Shown here in pieces: positions 34,648 to 45,183 of a stretch of DNA of 64,000 nt (its first letter is position 1; each line of letters begins with the position of its first letter). Both the position numbers and the translations under genes were made by a program. The DNA lies in assembly GCA_025738555.1 (NCBI GenBank), contig JAOVFP010000023.1, forward strand, positions 434,001 to 498,000, read 5' to 3'. This DNA is from Cyathus striatus (lineage: Eukaryota > Basidiomycota > Agaricomycetes > Agaricales > Nidulariaceae). The notes beneath the pieces are model-generated. The model saw only the letters and a list, made by a program, of their open reading frames with translations, ran no database searches and was not told the DNA's origin.

Positions 34648-35537
34648 GGGCTAGTACTAGTTCAAAGGTAGAGAAATAAATAGCGAGGGAAAGGAGGTAT
34701 TTAATACATATTGTGCAAGGATAAACGCCATTCGGTTGTATATAGGAGTGAGAAGAAAAAGCTAATACATGGAACGCACGAGGGATGTTGACCTGGCAGG
34801 TGAGCAACGAACGTGCGGGCAGAAACGAGGAAGACAGAAAGCACGGTGGAACAAATACAATCCGACTCCTAAAGATTAGCTTAGAGCTTAGAGACTCGAT
34901 GTAGTGGAATTCGAACGCATGTGCGCTGAATCGAGGCAGGGGAAGGAAAGGAAGGAAAAGGAATATGTGGACGCGGTGGCGCGCTTTTAGGCTTTTGAGA
35001 CGCGAGTGGTTCAAACGTGCACGCGTCTGAAGGGTGAACCGGTACCGGCAACATGGTTTGGTCGATTTGGACTGGCTTGTGGCTATACAGCGGGCAGTGG
35101 GCCAGTGGCCACTCCTGCCACCTCCAGACTCCATCCCTCAGCACCGGCACTGACGACTAACACTACTGCAGAAGTACCGACTGCTATCCTGATCCTGTTT
35201 CGTCTACTATCCACATCCAGCGTTCTCCAAAGCTCTGCATACTGCTGCCAGCATCTTCAACAGGCCTATCGCCCGTAACTACCTAGCATTTACTTGTCCT
35301 TTCTTTGGTGTCTGCTCGCACCGCTACATCGAATTCTGTTGTAAGGTGTTCAAAGCGTACCCAACTGATCATCGATCATTGCCGAAGAAGGTATTTGCTT
35401 CGTCGCCAGACTCCGTCCATTATTCCCCAATTGTTCTTAATCGTTGTTCTCTATTTCAGTTGGCGCTACCGCCTTCTGCATATATATTCTCGCCCCTCTG
35501 CTTCCTATCACCCCATCCCAAGTCAGTCCGTATAGCC
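34648..35537. promoter_or_regulatory. Divergent promoter between BTA1 and ELL
   Basis: About 890 bp contain the start regions of both genes. Open frames on both strands here are low-complexity and lack protein character. The + side (35300-35537) looks like a long 5' leader, possibly with an intron. Confidence 0.45.
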
Positions 35538-38009
35538 ATGCCAATTCCGCAGAATGGTCCTCTCTCTCTCATTGGGTACTCGCGCCCCGGAGAGACAGCG
35601 CAGTCGAAGCCCAAGCACGCAATGATAGTTCGCATGTCTGCAGAAACTCTGGACGCCCTGGAATCGTTTCCTAACCATCCTCGCCTCGATTTTCAGCTCA
35701 GTGACCATCCTGTACGTTTATTTTGTCTACCTTGTTTTCGCCACGTTATTTATCTTCGAATAGGGTATCTTTATCGGTGAAACCTTCTTTCCTATGCTAC
35801 CTGTCAAGGAAGAACAACCGCATGAAATATATATGCGTACTTCATCTCTTGGAAAGAAGAGCACACCACTCAAGCTCTTTGCCAATGTTGTTGGAAAATT
35901 CACCGTCGAGCGTCAGTTGGGGGACAAATTAACTGATAAAATTCGTGAAAGCACAATCGACGCTGCAAACCAACGCAACAATCGTACCACTATTCTGCTC
36001 GATGCTCCACCTCCTATGCCATCAAAGAAACGAAAAGATCATCTTATTCCTCCCTCCAATATGTTTCGTAATAAGATGCCCCGCACAGAAACAAGTCGAA
36101 ACAACACACAAAGTTCAACATCCACAAGTAATTTTACGTCTTCTACAGCTACAAATTCCTCCTACCACCCGACGAAGGAAGCATTGGCTTCTCTACGGCA
36201 AAGAATGATTCACTGCATCGCCGTGAGAGACCGGACGGCGGAAGACCTTGTGAAGTTTGTGGGAGGTTCTAACTGCAGTGCTTCCATACAGAGAGACATA
36301 ATGGAGCGATTACCAGAGGTGAAATTTTGCAATACCTTTCCGATTCATTGTAGTTCTTATCTTTTGGCTCCAAGATTGCAGAGTCTTACACAGTAAAGGA
36401 CAAATCTGCTAAATTTTATCGTCTGAAACCCGACTCATGGCGTGAGGTGCGTCCGTACGATTGGCCTAGACTCGACCCCGGCGAGAGGACAAACATGGCT
36501 CGCGCAGCTCGCACAGCGTTGAAAGGTCTCGGTATTCCAGAAAGCGATCCTGTCTGGAGCTACTCCCACCCTCGAAACCTTTCAGGTGCTGCGTTAGGCT
36601 CACAGCAAACTGCGACCTCTTTGGCCACTAGTAGTACGAGATCATCGACAGCCTCCGAAGTGCCAAAACGCGGTATCACTTCTAAGGATGTTAGAGAGAA
36701 GAGAACAAGAGTGAAATCTAATCCCAAAGCTGAAATTATGATGAGGGATGAAGGTGCTCGTGCTATTCAAAGTAATCAAGCAAAGTCGAAGGTGAAGGAG
36801 CCAGGCGAAGTTAACAGTGATCGCTCGGCACTCAGTAGCACCTCAGTAAAAATTGCTCCGTTGCGCAAACCTGGCTCCGGATTTCGCACTGCAAAAATGG
36901 AAGCCAATGAAATCTCAACTAGCAGTAGCAGCAGCAAAACAATTGATACCCGAGCTCACAAAGATCATGATACGCATGTCTATTCCAGGCCAATCGTATC
37001 ATCTTCTACCTCGAATAACCCGGAGCGAAGAGCAAATCCTGTCACGAACATGCAGAAAATAAAGAAATTCCGAGATGAGGACTACAGTCATTCTATGGAC
37101 TCCGATAGAGAGAGGCGACGAGATCGGGACTGGGGACATGAGCGAACTAAGGATCAATCCCGCCACCAGGAGAAGGAAGAAGGAGAACACTCCGATGAAG
37201 ATTCATTACCTATCAAGAGGAAAAAAGCTCAAAACGAAGATAATTCCAAATTGAATATTCAGAAACGACGCAAGATAGATACTTCGCTTGCGCCATCCAA
37301 TATTTCATTGTCAAACACTAAGAATTCCAAGATTCGAGATACTGCACTTCCGAAGCGGCCGGAGACAGCGCAACAGCTGAAGTCAAAATCTTCGAAAGAA
37401 CATTCCCCCTTACCGCCATTGCCTAAAATTAGGAAAGATCCTTCGCCTACATCCCGACCGATTCCCACTGTTGCAGGAAAGATATCTCCTGTATCCACGT
37501 CCTCCTCGTCTACCCAGACTCTTGTTAATCGCGCTGAGAGTTCAGCGTCCATGAAAGGGCACAAGGTGCGAAGAAAGTCCCCGATATACACATCTTCCGA
37601 AGATGAAGGTGAAACCCCGTCTTCACGTTCTGCACGTCGGGAGGTGCAGAATTCTATAAATGCTGTATCTCCGGAAAGGCCCTCTGTTAATGGCCCACAT
37701 TCGCTCAATGTAAATAGTACTTCACGTACTCTGCGGCCTTTGCCAACAGATCGTGCAGGTCTCAGAGCGCGGTATCGAGCAACGTATGGGGCATACCTGA
37801 AGGCATATCAACGAATGGTTGATCAAAGAAGCAAGTTGGACAGTATGTTAGAAAGTTCAGCTACTGGTTCAATGACAGATTCAGAAGGTGACGTAGAGTT
37901 ACTGGACGCTGATGCACTGATGCGTTTGGCAAACGAGCACAAGAAACTTCGGGATGAATTGGAAAATATCGAACAAGCGTTTTCCAAGCTGCCACCTCTG
38001 TCGGACTGA
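35538..38009 (+). CDS. RNA polymerase II elongation factor ELL homologue
   Basis: ELL suppresses transient pausing of RNA polymerase II. Three exons are joined by introns at 35710-35762 and about 36318-36375; the second uses acceptor GGCTCCAAG, giving PEIAESYTVKDK. The N-terminal ELL domain includes MPIPQNGPLSLIGYSRPGE, KHAMIVRMSAETLDALE, GIFIGETFFPMLPV, LRQRMIHCIAVRDRTAEDLVKF and SYTVKDKSAKFYRLKPDSWREV. A long Ser/Lys/Arg-rich linker (36600-37720) follows. The C-terminal helical occludin/ELL-like domain is LRARYRATYGAYLKAYQRMV and LMRLANEHKKLRDELENIEQ. The bipartite layout with both ends recognisable supports the call. The C-terminal domain is shorter than in animals. Confidence 0.85.
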
Positions 38010-38234
38010 TGCTTACTCTCGACGACATGGTATATAGAATGTAGTAAGTACTATCGGCAATCAGTAGTTCGGGTTGATCAGTACTTCGTGTGTTGCATTT
38101 ATGACCGTTGGTGGATAGATTTTTCATAATAAAAAGTGATATTCAAGTGTAATACTACTACCAGATAACAGAGGTAGAGTTTTGAGGTCAGAAGAGCACG
38201 AGAATGTGGACAAATTTGCCCAACACGAACTACT

Positions 38235-38654
38235 GGGTGACTCTCCACAACGTCTGGAATGGTTTCCAAAGCCAGATTTCAATTCAGACTCGTTAAGCCG
38301 AGATGCCATTGCTAAGGTACGTGAATAAGCGAAATCCCCATACTCGGCAAGACGAAGCCACCCGGTTCCAAACTTTGTTCTAGACATCGCATTTTTGCCT
38401 CTCAGACAACTTTCACCTCAAGTTTACTGTCCGCCGCGGCCTTGCAACACATTTTTGCCCCCCTTCCACTTTCAGACACACTCTAGGAGTGCTCTCAGAC
38501 AACTTTCACCTCGATTTTACTGTCCGCCGCGGCTTCTTTCCAGATGCGTTGTGGTTTATCAGACCACATTTTCAAACTCCACTCTTCGGAGTTTTCCGTC
38601 AGGAACATGTCTGCAACGGTGTCTGAAATTTCAGACCGTTGTGGAGAGTCACCC
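38235..38654. mobile_element. MITE-like non-autonomous DNA transposon
   Basis: A 420-bp segment is bounded by terminal inverted repeats. The left end starts GGGTGACTCTCCACAACG and the right end is its exact reverse complement, CGTTGTGGAGAGTCACCC. Similarity extends a few bases further (TCTGGAA against TCTGAAA) with one indel. Both ends are flanked by the trinucleotide ACT (38232-38234 and 38655-38657), which could be a 3-bp target site duplication. There is no coding capacity. The interior holds a 40-bp direct repeat and a perfect palindrome (GTCTGAAATTTCAGAC) just inside the right end. The TIR starting GGG and a 3-bp duplication would fit a PIF/Harbinger-like or CACTA-like parent, but that is inference. 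Confidence 0.8.
38401..38533. repeat. Direct repeat of about 40 bp inside the MITE
   Basis: The unit starting CTCAGACAACTTTCACCTC and ending TTTACTGTCCGCCGCGGC occurs at 38401-38440 and again at 38494-38533, with two or three mismatches. The period is 93 bp. The preceding CATTTTTGCC also recurs, so the duplicated unit may be longer than 40 bp. Confidence 0.88.
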
Positions 38655-38657
38655 ACT

Positions 38658-39031
38658 GATTGATGATAGTATTATTTGCGACTCTGAAGTTTTAGGGGGT
38701 ATACTACTAAGGAACATAACATTATCACTTCAACGTAAAGCTAAGTCGAGAGCAAGTCCAGATGCTGTACAATGTATATAGTCTCGGCATACACTAAGTT
38801 TATTTCGACCGACAACAGCCGACAACCCCCCTCTGAGCCTTGTGACCACGTTTCTATTGTCTTACATCGACAACGCGTTGCCGTTCGCATACTTATTGGG
38901 GAATGATTCTGAATATTTGAACAAGTATCTGTATTTCTAGCTTATTCACAGGCTGGACTGCATATTAAACTGACAGTCTTTATATGCTCTATTGCGTTTG
39001 GTTCTGGGTATCTCTTTACTACTAAGCACAT
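38658..39031. other. Promoter region of the P450 gene
   Basis: About 370 bp between the MITE and the P450 start codon, with no recognisable gene. Confidence 0.4.
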
Positions 39032-41137
39032 ATGAGCGCGTATCTCTCGCTTTCGCTATGGCTAGTCCCATTAATCCCTGTCCTATATGCTTTATATTAC
39101 CTGGTTATAGCACCTAGGTTTAACCCCCTGCAGGAAATTGCCGGCCCTCCGCTTCGTAAATGGTTTGGCAACCACCTTCAGTTTGTCCTAGAGTATGTTC
39201 TTTGCTTTCGTGTTCGTTTATCTGTTAATTTCAAGCTAATTTACCTAGTCCAAGCGTCTCTTCAAAGGTTCATGAACTATACGTCAAAAGATATGGACGT
39301 TCAATCCGTATTCGTGGCATAGCACCTGTATGTTTATATGTTTATATGCAATATGCAATATGCGATATGCAATACACTAACGTTCGCAGTGGGATGATAG
39401 GTTGCTGACACTGGATCCTGTGTCAGTGGCACATGTCTTAAAGCACACATCCATCTACGAGAAGCCTTGGCAATCTCGCAAGTTAATAACTAGTCTCATT
39501 GGTTGTGGAATGTTGGCCGCTGAAGGACATATCCATAAACTGCAGAGACGAGTAGCGACCCCTGCATTTTCAGTTCAAAATATGCGCGCTCTGGTCCCAT
39601 TGGTATTTAACAAAGGAAACCAGTTAAAAGATAGGTGGTTGGATATGATGAAGGGAAAGGGGGTTACGGAAGGTATTCAACTGGATGTTTGTCATTGGAT
39701 TAGTCGAGCAACTTTCGATGTTATTGGACTTGCAGGTCTGTAAGTTATGCGTTTACCTTACCCACTGTAACATAATTGCTCTTCAGGCTTCGACTACGAC
39801 TTCAATGCTATACAGGATGAGACCAATGAACTGTTTGTGGCTTACAAGGAAATGTTTGAAGTTGCTATATCGCAGGGGCATCCGCTATGGACTATGATCA
39901 CTGTATATGCACCGCTAATCAATTGGATATTTGTAAATCACGCGTCTACTTTTCAATAAATGCCAAGTACTGACAATTATAACAATAGCGGGATAAAATT
40001 ACACGAACAGTGGATCATTGCCAGGAAGTTATACACCGTGTTGCGGGGCAATTGGTACGAGAGAAAACGCAGAAAATAATGGAGGCGGAGAAGAATAGAG
40101 ATACGTTCAAAGGAAGGGATCTTCTTAGCTTGTTGTGTCAGTTTTCTTGATGTTCTCTTCCCTTATCCTTCTCACCTTCGATAATCTAGTGAAGTTCAAC
40201 TTAGCCACTGATCTTCCACCAGAATATAAAATCTCTGATGACGACATTCTTCACAACATCAATACTTTCATGTTTGCTGGATCTGATACATCTTCCCTCA
40301 CCTTGACTTGGACAATACTTCTCCTTGCTGAGCATCCTGATGTTCAAGACCACCTGAGGAACGAACTTCTTTCTGTTTCGTCAATTCCATCTGATGATCT
40401 TTCAGATGAAGACATTCAGTCACTTCATAACATCATTGCTAACCTTCCATATCTCCATAATGTGACAAGAGAATGTTTGCGCTTAATACCTCCTGTGCAC
40501 TCATCAATTCGCGTCGCCACTGAAGATGACACAATTCCAACTATGTATCCGGTTCACGGACGAGACGGAAAACCGATATCTTCAAAGCAGAGCGTCACAA
40601 TTTCGAAAGGAAGTTTTGTTCATGTAGCGGTAGAAGCCTTCAATCTGGATAAACAATTTTGGGGAGACGACAGCTGGGAATTCAAGTGAGTTGATCTCCG
40701 ACATTTACATGATTTCTGCTTAAGTTTTTGAAGCCCTGACCGCTGGGATTGTTTACCTGAGAGTGCAAACGACCTCCCTGGCTTGTTCTCAAATACGTTG
40801 TCATTTTCTGCGGGACCTCGTGTACGGTGTTTTTCGTCTTTCTGTCTCACAACCAGATAACTAACAACGGGAAAATAGTCTTGCATCGGCATGCGATTCT
40901 CCCTCATCGAAATCAAAACATTTTTGTTCATTCTAATAACCAACTTTGTGTTCAAAACAACAGAGGAAAAAATAGTCAAAGCCAACGTGTCAGTCTACAT
41001 CTAATTTCACCTCTCTCTATACACCATTACTGATTTATGGTTCTAGTGTCCTCACTCGACCATATGTCTCTGGAAAGTATGCGGAAGGTAGCAAATGTCC
41101 ATTGAATATTTACCCATACAGACCTGCTCGTGTGTAA
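39032..41137 (+). CDS. Cytochrome P450 monooxygenase
   Basis: An ER-anchored haem monooxygenase of unknown substrate. The N-terminus MSAYLSLSLWLVPLIPVLYALYY is a membrane anchor, followed by a Pro-rich hinge (EIAGPPLRKWFGNH). Visible motifs are the C-helix area (HKLQRRVATPAFS), the I-helix FAGSDTSSLTLTW, ExxR as RECLRLIPP, the PDRW block and the haem loop FSAGPRSCIGMRF, with Cys as ligand. Splicing at 40849-40905 joins GPR to SCIG. The C-terminus runs VLTRPYVSGKYAEGSKCPLNIYPYRPARV to the stop at 41135-41137. About nine introns interrupt it; one (39330-39388) carries short tandem ATATGCA units. All catalytic motifs are intact. Subfamily cannot be assigned from memory. Confidence 0.92.
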
Positions 41138-41311
41138 TGTATTTATGTAACTTTGCATACATGTATCGGAGCCGCTTCAATCTTAACAATCTTGTAATAA
41201 CATCAAGATCAGTCTGATATGCCATAAAACCTTCAGTAGCATAGATGTGTCATATTTTGGGTAATATAATGAAAAAGAGCAAAAAAACATGCAATTCGAT
41301 CGAAGGAATGT

Positions 41312-42190
41312 TTAATACGCCTTCTTGCTTGCAAGCTGAAGGTGTGCACTATGTTCATCATAAGGGAGTTTCGAGACGGGAATCTCGCGCCAGAGATCGG
41401 GTGTGAGGAAAGCATAAGTTTTGGTGATCTAAAAGAACGAATAATTTGGCAAGGTTGGACAATCGATAACATTGATAAGACTTACAGCTGCAAAAGTGGC
41501 TTTCAAGAAGTTACCCATGGTAGCAGTGGAGCCCTTGGATTGTGTATAGCAATCCTCGACGCCAGCAAGTTGGAGAAGACGTTTCGATGCGGGGGCAGCA
41601 ACGATACCAGTTCCACGGGGCGCAGGGATAAGGCGACACATGACAGAGCCAACCTTACCACTAACCTTGGAAGGCACAGTATGGGGCTCACCAAGAGCAG
41701 CACCCCAGTAGCCTCTTCTGACGGGGATGATAGAGAGCTTGGCAAGGATGATAGCTCCACGGATAGCAGTCGCGACTTCCTTAGCACATTTGACACCAAG
41801 CCCGACGTGACCGTTGAAATCACCAATAGCAACGAAGGCCTTGAAGCGCGTACGCTGACCTGCACGAGTTTGCTTTTGGACAGGCATAATTTTCATCACT
41901 TCGTCCTTCAGAGTAGGTAGGAAGAAGTCGATAATCTGATACTCCTTGACGGGGAGGGAGAAAAGGTAAATCTCTTCCATGGACTTGATTTTTCCATCTT
42001 CACAAGACGGCCAAGCTTAGTAACAGGGACCCTAATGAAGATGAAACGAACTGATCAGGACGACTGGTCAACATACTCACCACTCCTTGTCCTCGTCCTT
42101 ACGACCGCCACGACGGGGACCCCTGCGGCCCCTGCCCCTCTCGCCACGCCCACGTCCAAATCCACCACGTCCTCTTGCAGCGTCAGCCAT
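41312..42190 (-). CDS. RPS2: Cytosolic 40S ribosomal protein uS5 (RPS2), with apparent one-base deletion
   Basis: The start at 42190 reads MADAARG..., followed by an RG-rich tail, DEDKEW, an intron, and [11 protein letters not shown]. The main body (41512-41980) reads [49 protein letters not shown] and [17 protein letters not shown]. The last exon gives [18 protein letters not shown]...LQLASKKAY. The protein shapes the mRNA entry channel and decoding fidelity. At 41997/41998 the frame breaks: the segment expected as VKDGKIKSM reads AAGATGG where AAGGATGG is needed. There is no room for an intron. Since the gene is essential and normally single copy, an assembly error is more likely than a true pseudogene. 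The rest of the gene is intact. Confidence 0.93.
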
Positions 42191-42787
42191 GTTAAATTTT
42201 CGGAAGAGATTCTGAATATTGAAGTAAAAGAGTCAGTAAGGTCATCCACAAGCAGACTATCGCAATCCATCGAGTTCCGAGCCGATTTTCATTTTAAAAA
42301 GATAAATATGAGCCGGTCAGAGACGCAAGACAGTATTGCTGCAGAATCCAGAGCGAAAAGTTGATACTCACAGTCTTGAGGGGGTGGTCTAGGACGGTGT
42401 TGAGCTCGATACCTCAAAATTGGCTGCCGCAATGGTAATGCACGTGCGAAAAGACGGAGAGAGCCGAATGAGGTCATGTGATTATTTTAGCGTGACCTAG
42501 TCTGAGTCTGAGTCACGTCACGATCCAGTGGTCCCATCTGGATGAAGTTGTGGCTTGGTCATCTTACCTTCATCCCACCACCTTGCAAACCACCCGCTCC
42601 CACTCTACTCATTAGTGCTTCTGCTTACTTCAGGCTTAGTTCCTTCCAGTCTGCTTTCGTCGCTTTATCCATATTTCTCGTAGTTAGTCGCAAAAATATT
42701 TATTTCTTACTCGCGGGCTGAACAGCTATTTCGTCCAGCATCTGTCCTTATCGTCTCATCCGAGCAAACCTTTCAAGTTGGCAGATC
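42191..42787. promoter_or_regulatory. Divergent promoter of RPS2 and antizyme, with a likely RPS2 5' UTR intron
   Basis: On the minus strand, a GTGAGT donor at 42366-42371 and a polypyrimidine-ATTCAG acceptor at 42212-42217 outline a 160-nt intron just upstream of the RPS2 start codon. Leader introns are common in ribosomal protein genes. The antizyme side has a T-rich leader. Confidence 0.5.
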
Positions 42788-43843
42788 ATGTCGCTGAGTA
42801 CTATGTCCAATTTTACAAAACAAAAATCTAGTCTTTGCCCCACGTACGTTCCTCTAGAATTCTACAGCAGTATTGGTCTCTCATGAACACGTGTTCTGTA
42901 GCAACGGTCGTCAAACCGTTGGGGATGGGGCTATCACCTTCGACAACGAGCCAAGCGTACTTGCAGTCTGCCACCTTCAAGGCAACGACGATATGTACTA
43001 TTATTCTACTACCTTCTCTGGCGGGCCCGGGGTAAGTTCTTCATCCACTTCGATTTCCTTATCGTACTTACTTTTTGCAGTGGCGCTTTTGACGTCCCCA
43101 AAGCAAAATGCCCTCCAGACCGAGGGTCGTCGGACTGTGTGACAGGCAGTTCGGCGTCGATTTCTTCTTCTACTCCCGACAGCTTTTCTTCTTCCGACCC
43201 CATTCCTTTCACAGAGCTGAATCATCATCATCATCGTCATCCTTCTTCCATTCATTCCATCAGTTATTCTCATTTCGCACCAAGCACGACCAGCCCTCGA
43301 GCAATTCCAAGTCGAAGCAACTCCTCCGATTTCTCTACGCCTCCGTTGACCCCTGACGACGGAAGTGAATACAGCGGTGGAAATTCGGGTGTTGAAAATT
43401 GTCAAGGGCAAGATGCATTGGATTATTTAATGACCTTGTTTCCTCAACAGGGATTGAGAGCATTGCCATATTCAAAACGTGTCACCATCTCTACTCCGAA
43501 CATTAGTGCCTCATTCGAAGGCGTTGTTCTTGACATGCCTGGTAAGCCCAAGACTCTTTATGTTGACGGGAACAGCGCCCAGACCATCAGCTTGAGGGAA
43601 AGGTTAATTCTTAGGTTCATTTCATTTATCATTTAGTTGCTGATCTAAATGTATAGTATCGTTGCCTTACTGGATTTAGCAGATGAGAGCCTGCAATGCA
43701 ATGCTCTGGTCATAGTACTTGAGCGATCTTCGCCCAATCTTGGGGATCTTTTGCATTCCTTAATGTACGTAGGGGGGTCTGTTGTTACTAAACCCCCTTT
43801 CAAGGTCGACCCTGCATTTGTTCTGGTTGGTTTGGATATCTAG
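42788..43843 (+). CDS. OAZ1: Ornithine decarboxylase antizyme with programmed +1 frameshift
   Basis: Antizyme binds ornithine decarboxylase and directs it to the proteasome, closing the polyamine feedback loop. Frame 1 runs from ATG 42788 (MSLSTMSNFTKQKSS) through an intron at 42840-42900 to FSGGPG, intron 43031-43080, then WRF and a TGA stop at 43090-43092. The second frame continues in +1 from GAC 43091: DVPKAKCPPDRG, a Ser/His-rich stretch (HHHHRHPSS) and GLRALPYSKRVTIST. After an intron at about 43603-43658 comes the conserved antizyme core SIVALLDLADESLQCNALVIVLE, then LLHSLMYVGGSVVT and FVLVGLDI. The shift site is TTT-TGA-C. Frame 1 is 65 codons. The high-polyamine response is expected from the family rather than shown here. 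Confidence 0.92.
43087..43093 (+). promoter_or_regulatory. Programmed +1 ribosomal frameshift site
   Basis: The sequence TTT TGA C ends the first antizyme frame seven bases after the second intron. Skipping the T of the TGA reads GAC GTC CCC, the start of a frame that stays open to the conserved antizyme domain. UUU-UGA is a known antizyme shift site (nematodes); animals usually use UCC-UGA and budding yeast GCG-UGA. Confidence 0.87.
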
Positions 43844-43992
43844 TAGGATTGACATGGATCAGATGTGGGAAAATTATGCCCATTCACAGTTATGTGAACT
43901 CCTTTACATATGTTATATATTTTCAGTATCCAGTCTCCGTACTGCATCGCATGATGCACATGCATGTGTAGAAGGAACTACGATCTGTTCTA

Positions 43993-44974
43993 TTACATTA
44001 TGATGCATCTTTCATCCTCACCCTCTATTCTGCGTGATATTTCATCAGGACCGACGCCGCGATTCCTGCTGGCTGCGTTAATCTGTACTATTAGTACGCC
44101 GGTGTTGTCTTCATCCAAATGAGCGACAAGTTTATGTCTTCAGAACCATATAGTCAAATAATTGTAGATGCTCGAAAATGTAAACGTGCGTACTTTTGCA
44201 TTAATTCTTCGATGGCAGGCTTGATCTTTGCAGATCCTCGTGAGTGAAGTCCTTTGCCTATGGGAGTAAAATCAGCTCGCGTGGTGAAATTAGACGCAAG
44301 ACTTGCCAACAATTAGCCTTAGCTCGGAATCGCCCCTAGCTTTTGCCTCCTGTAGAGCTTGATCTGTACGGGCGATGGCTTCCTTTACATACAAACCATG
44401 CAGGTCAATTTCTCCAGGTTGGCTATCCTGAAAAGGTGGTAGGTTGACTTGAAGTTTGTCAAGATTGTAAGACAGCAAACCTTGTTATTCTCTGAAGTAG
44501 AGAGGAAATGTTCGAAGTATTTGGTAAAATCAGAGAATCAGACATACCAACGAAAATCCAATCGCTGGCCTGTTTGTTGAGCTGTTCCATCCTTTTCTGA
44601 TGGTCCTTTCCCTTGTTTGAGAGCTCCTTGGCTAAAGCGCCGTCTCCGCGGCTGTATGCCTGATGGCTTTCCTGAAAGGATTTTGCCATTTTATCGCCCT
44701 CTTCATTAGCACGGGCGCGCAAAGAGGTGTAATGTTCATCGCCCTGATTTAGTTGGTTTTGGTCCTGAATGGATGAATGAATGAAGAGGAGGGAGAGTGT
44801 ATATGTGTGGCTTACCTGGTATTCTGGGGGTTTCTGATGCTGAGGCTGGTGCTGCTGTTGTGGCTGGGGATGATAATGGGGTTGTGGGTGGTGTGGGGAG
44901 GGCTGATGGACAGGCTCCGGGGAGGGGGATGCACAGAAAAGGTTGAGAATAAATCTCAGGAAAGACTGGATCAT
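43993..44974 (-). CDS. DUF1771-Smr domain protein
   Basis: The start MIQSFLRFILNLFCASP is followed by a His/Pro/Gln-rich stretch. The DUF1771 helical region is YTSLRARANEEGDKMAKSF...SNKGKDHQKRMEQLN. The Smr domain is DSQPGEIDLHGLYVKEAI, LRLIVGKGLHSRGSAKIKPAIEELM and HKLVAHLDEDNTGVLIVQIN. Smr domains are small MutS-related nucleases; the DLHG and GKG.HS motifs are present. A five-exon model works, and one intron has a GC donor (GTTG then GCAAGTCTTG...CCCATAG) that alone gives the conserved IVGKG. The last intron ends CTGAAG before KHKLVAH. The C-terminus is ...EGEDERCIIM. In fungi related proteins are linked to RNA quality control; the specific role is not shown. Confidence 0.9.
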
Positions 44975-45183
44975 GGGGGGTGTAAGGAGAGGCTCCTGAG
45001 AGGTGGATGAATGAATTCTATTATGCGAGACATTCGGCAGACGGACAAGGTCGATGTACTAAATGAACGAATAACGAGGCAATTGCCGTTAGACCGGTCA
45101 CAACAAATGCCACGCCCATCCTTTCCAGTCCTTATTTACATCCCTCCATCCTTCCTCTCCTTTTCTTCTTCCTCCATCATCCC

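Noticed and set aside
38620..38640. Palindrome GTCTGAAATTTCAGAC as a transcription factor site
   Set aside because: It lies inside the MITE and is better explained as part of the transposon end.
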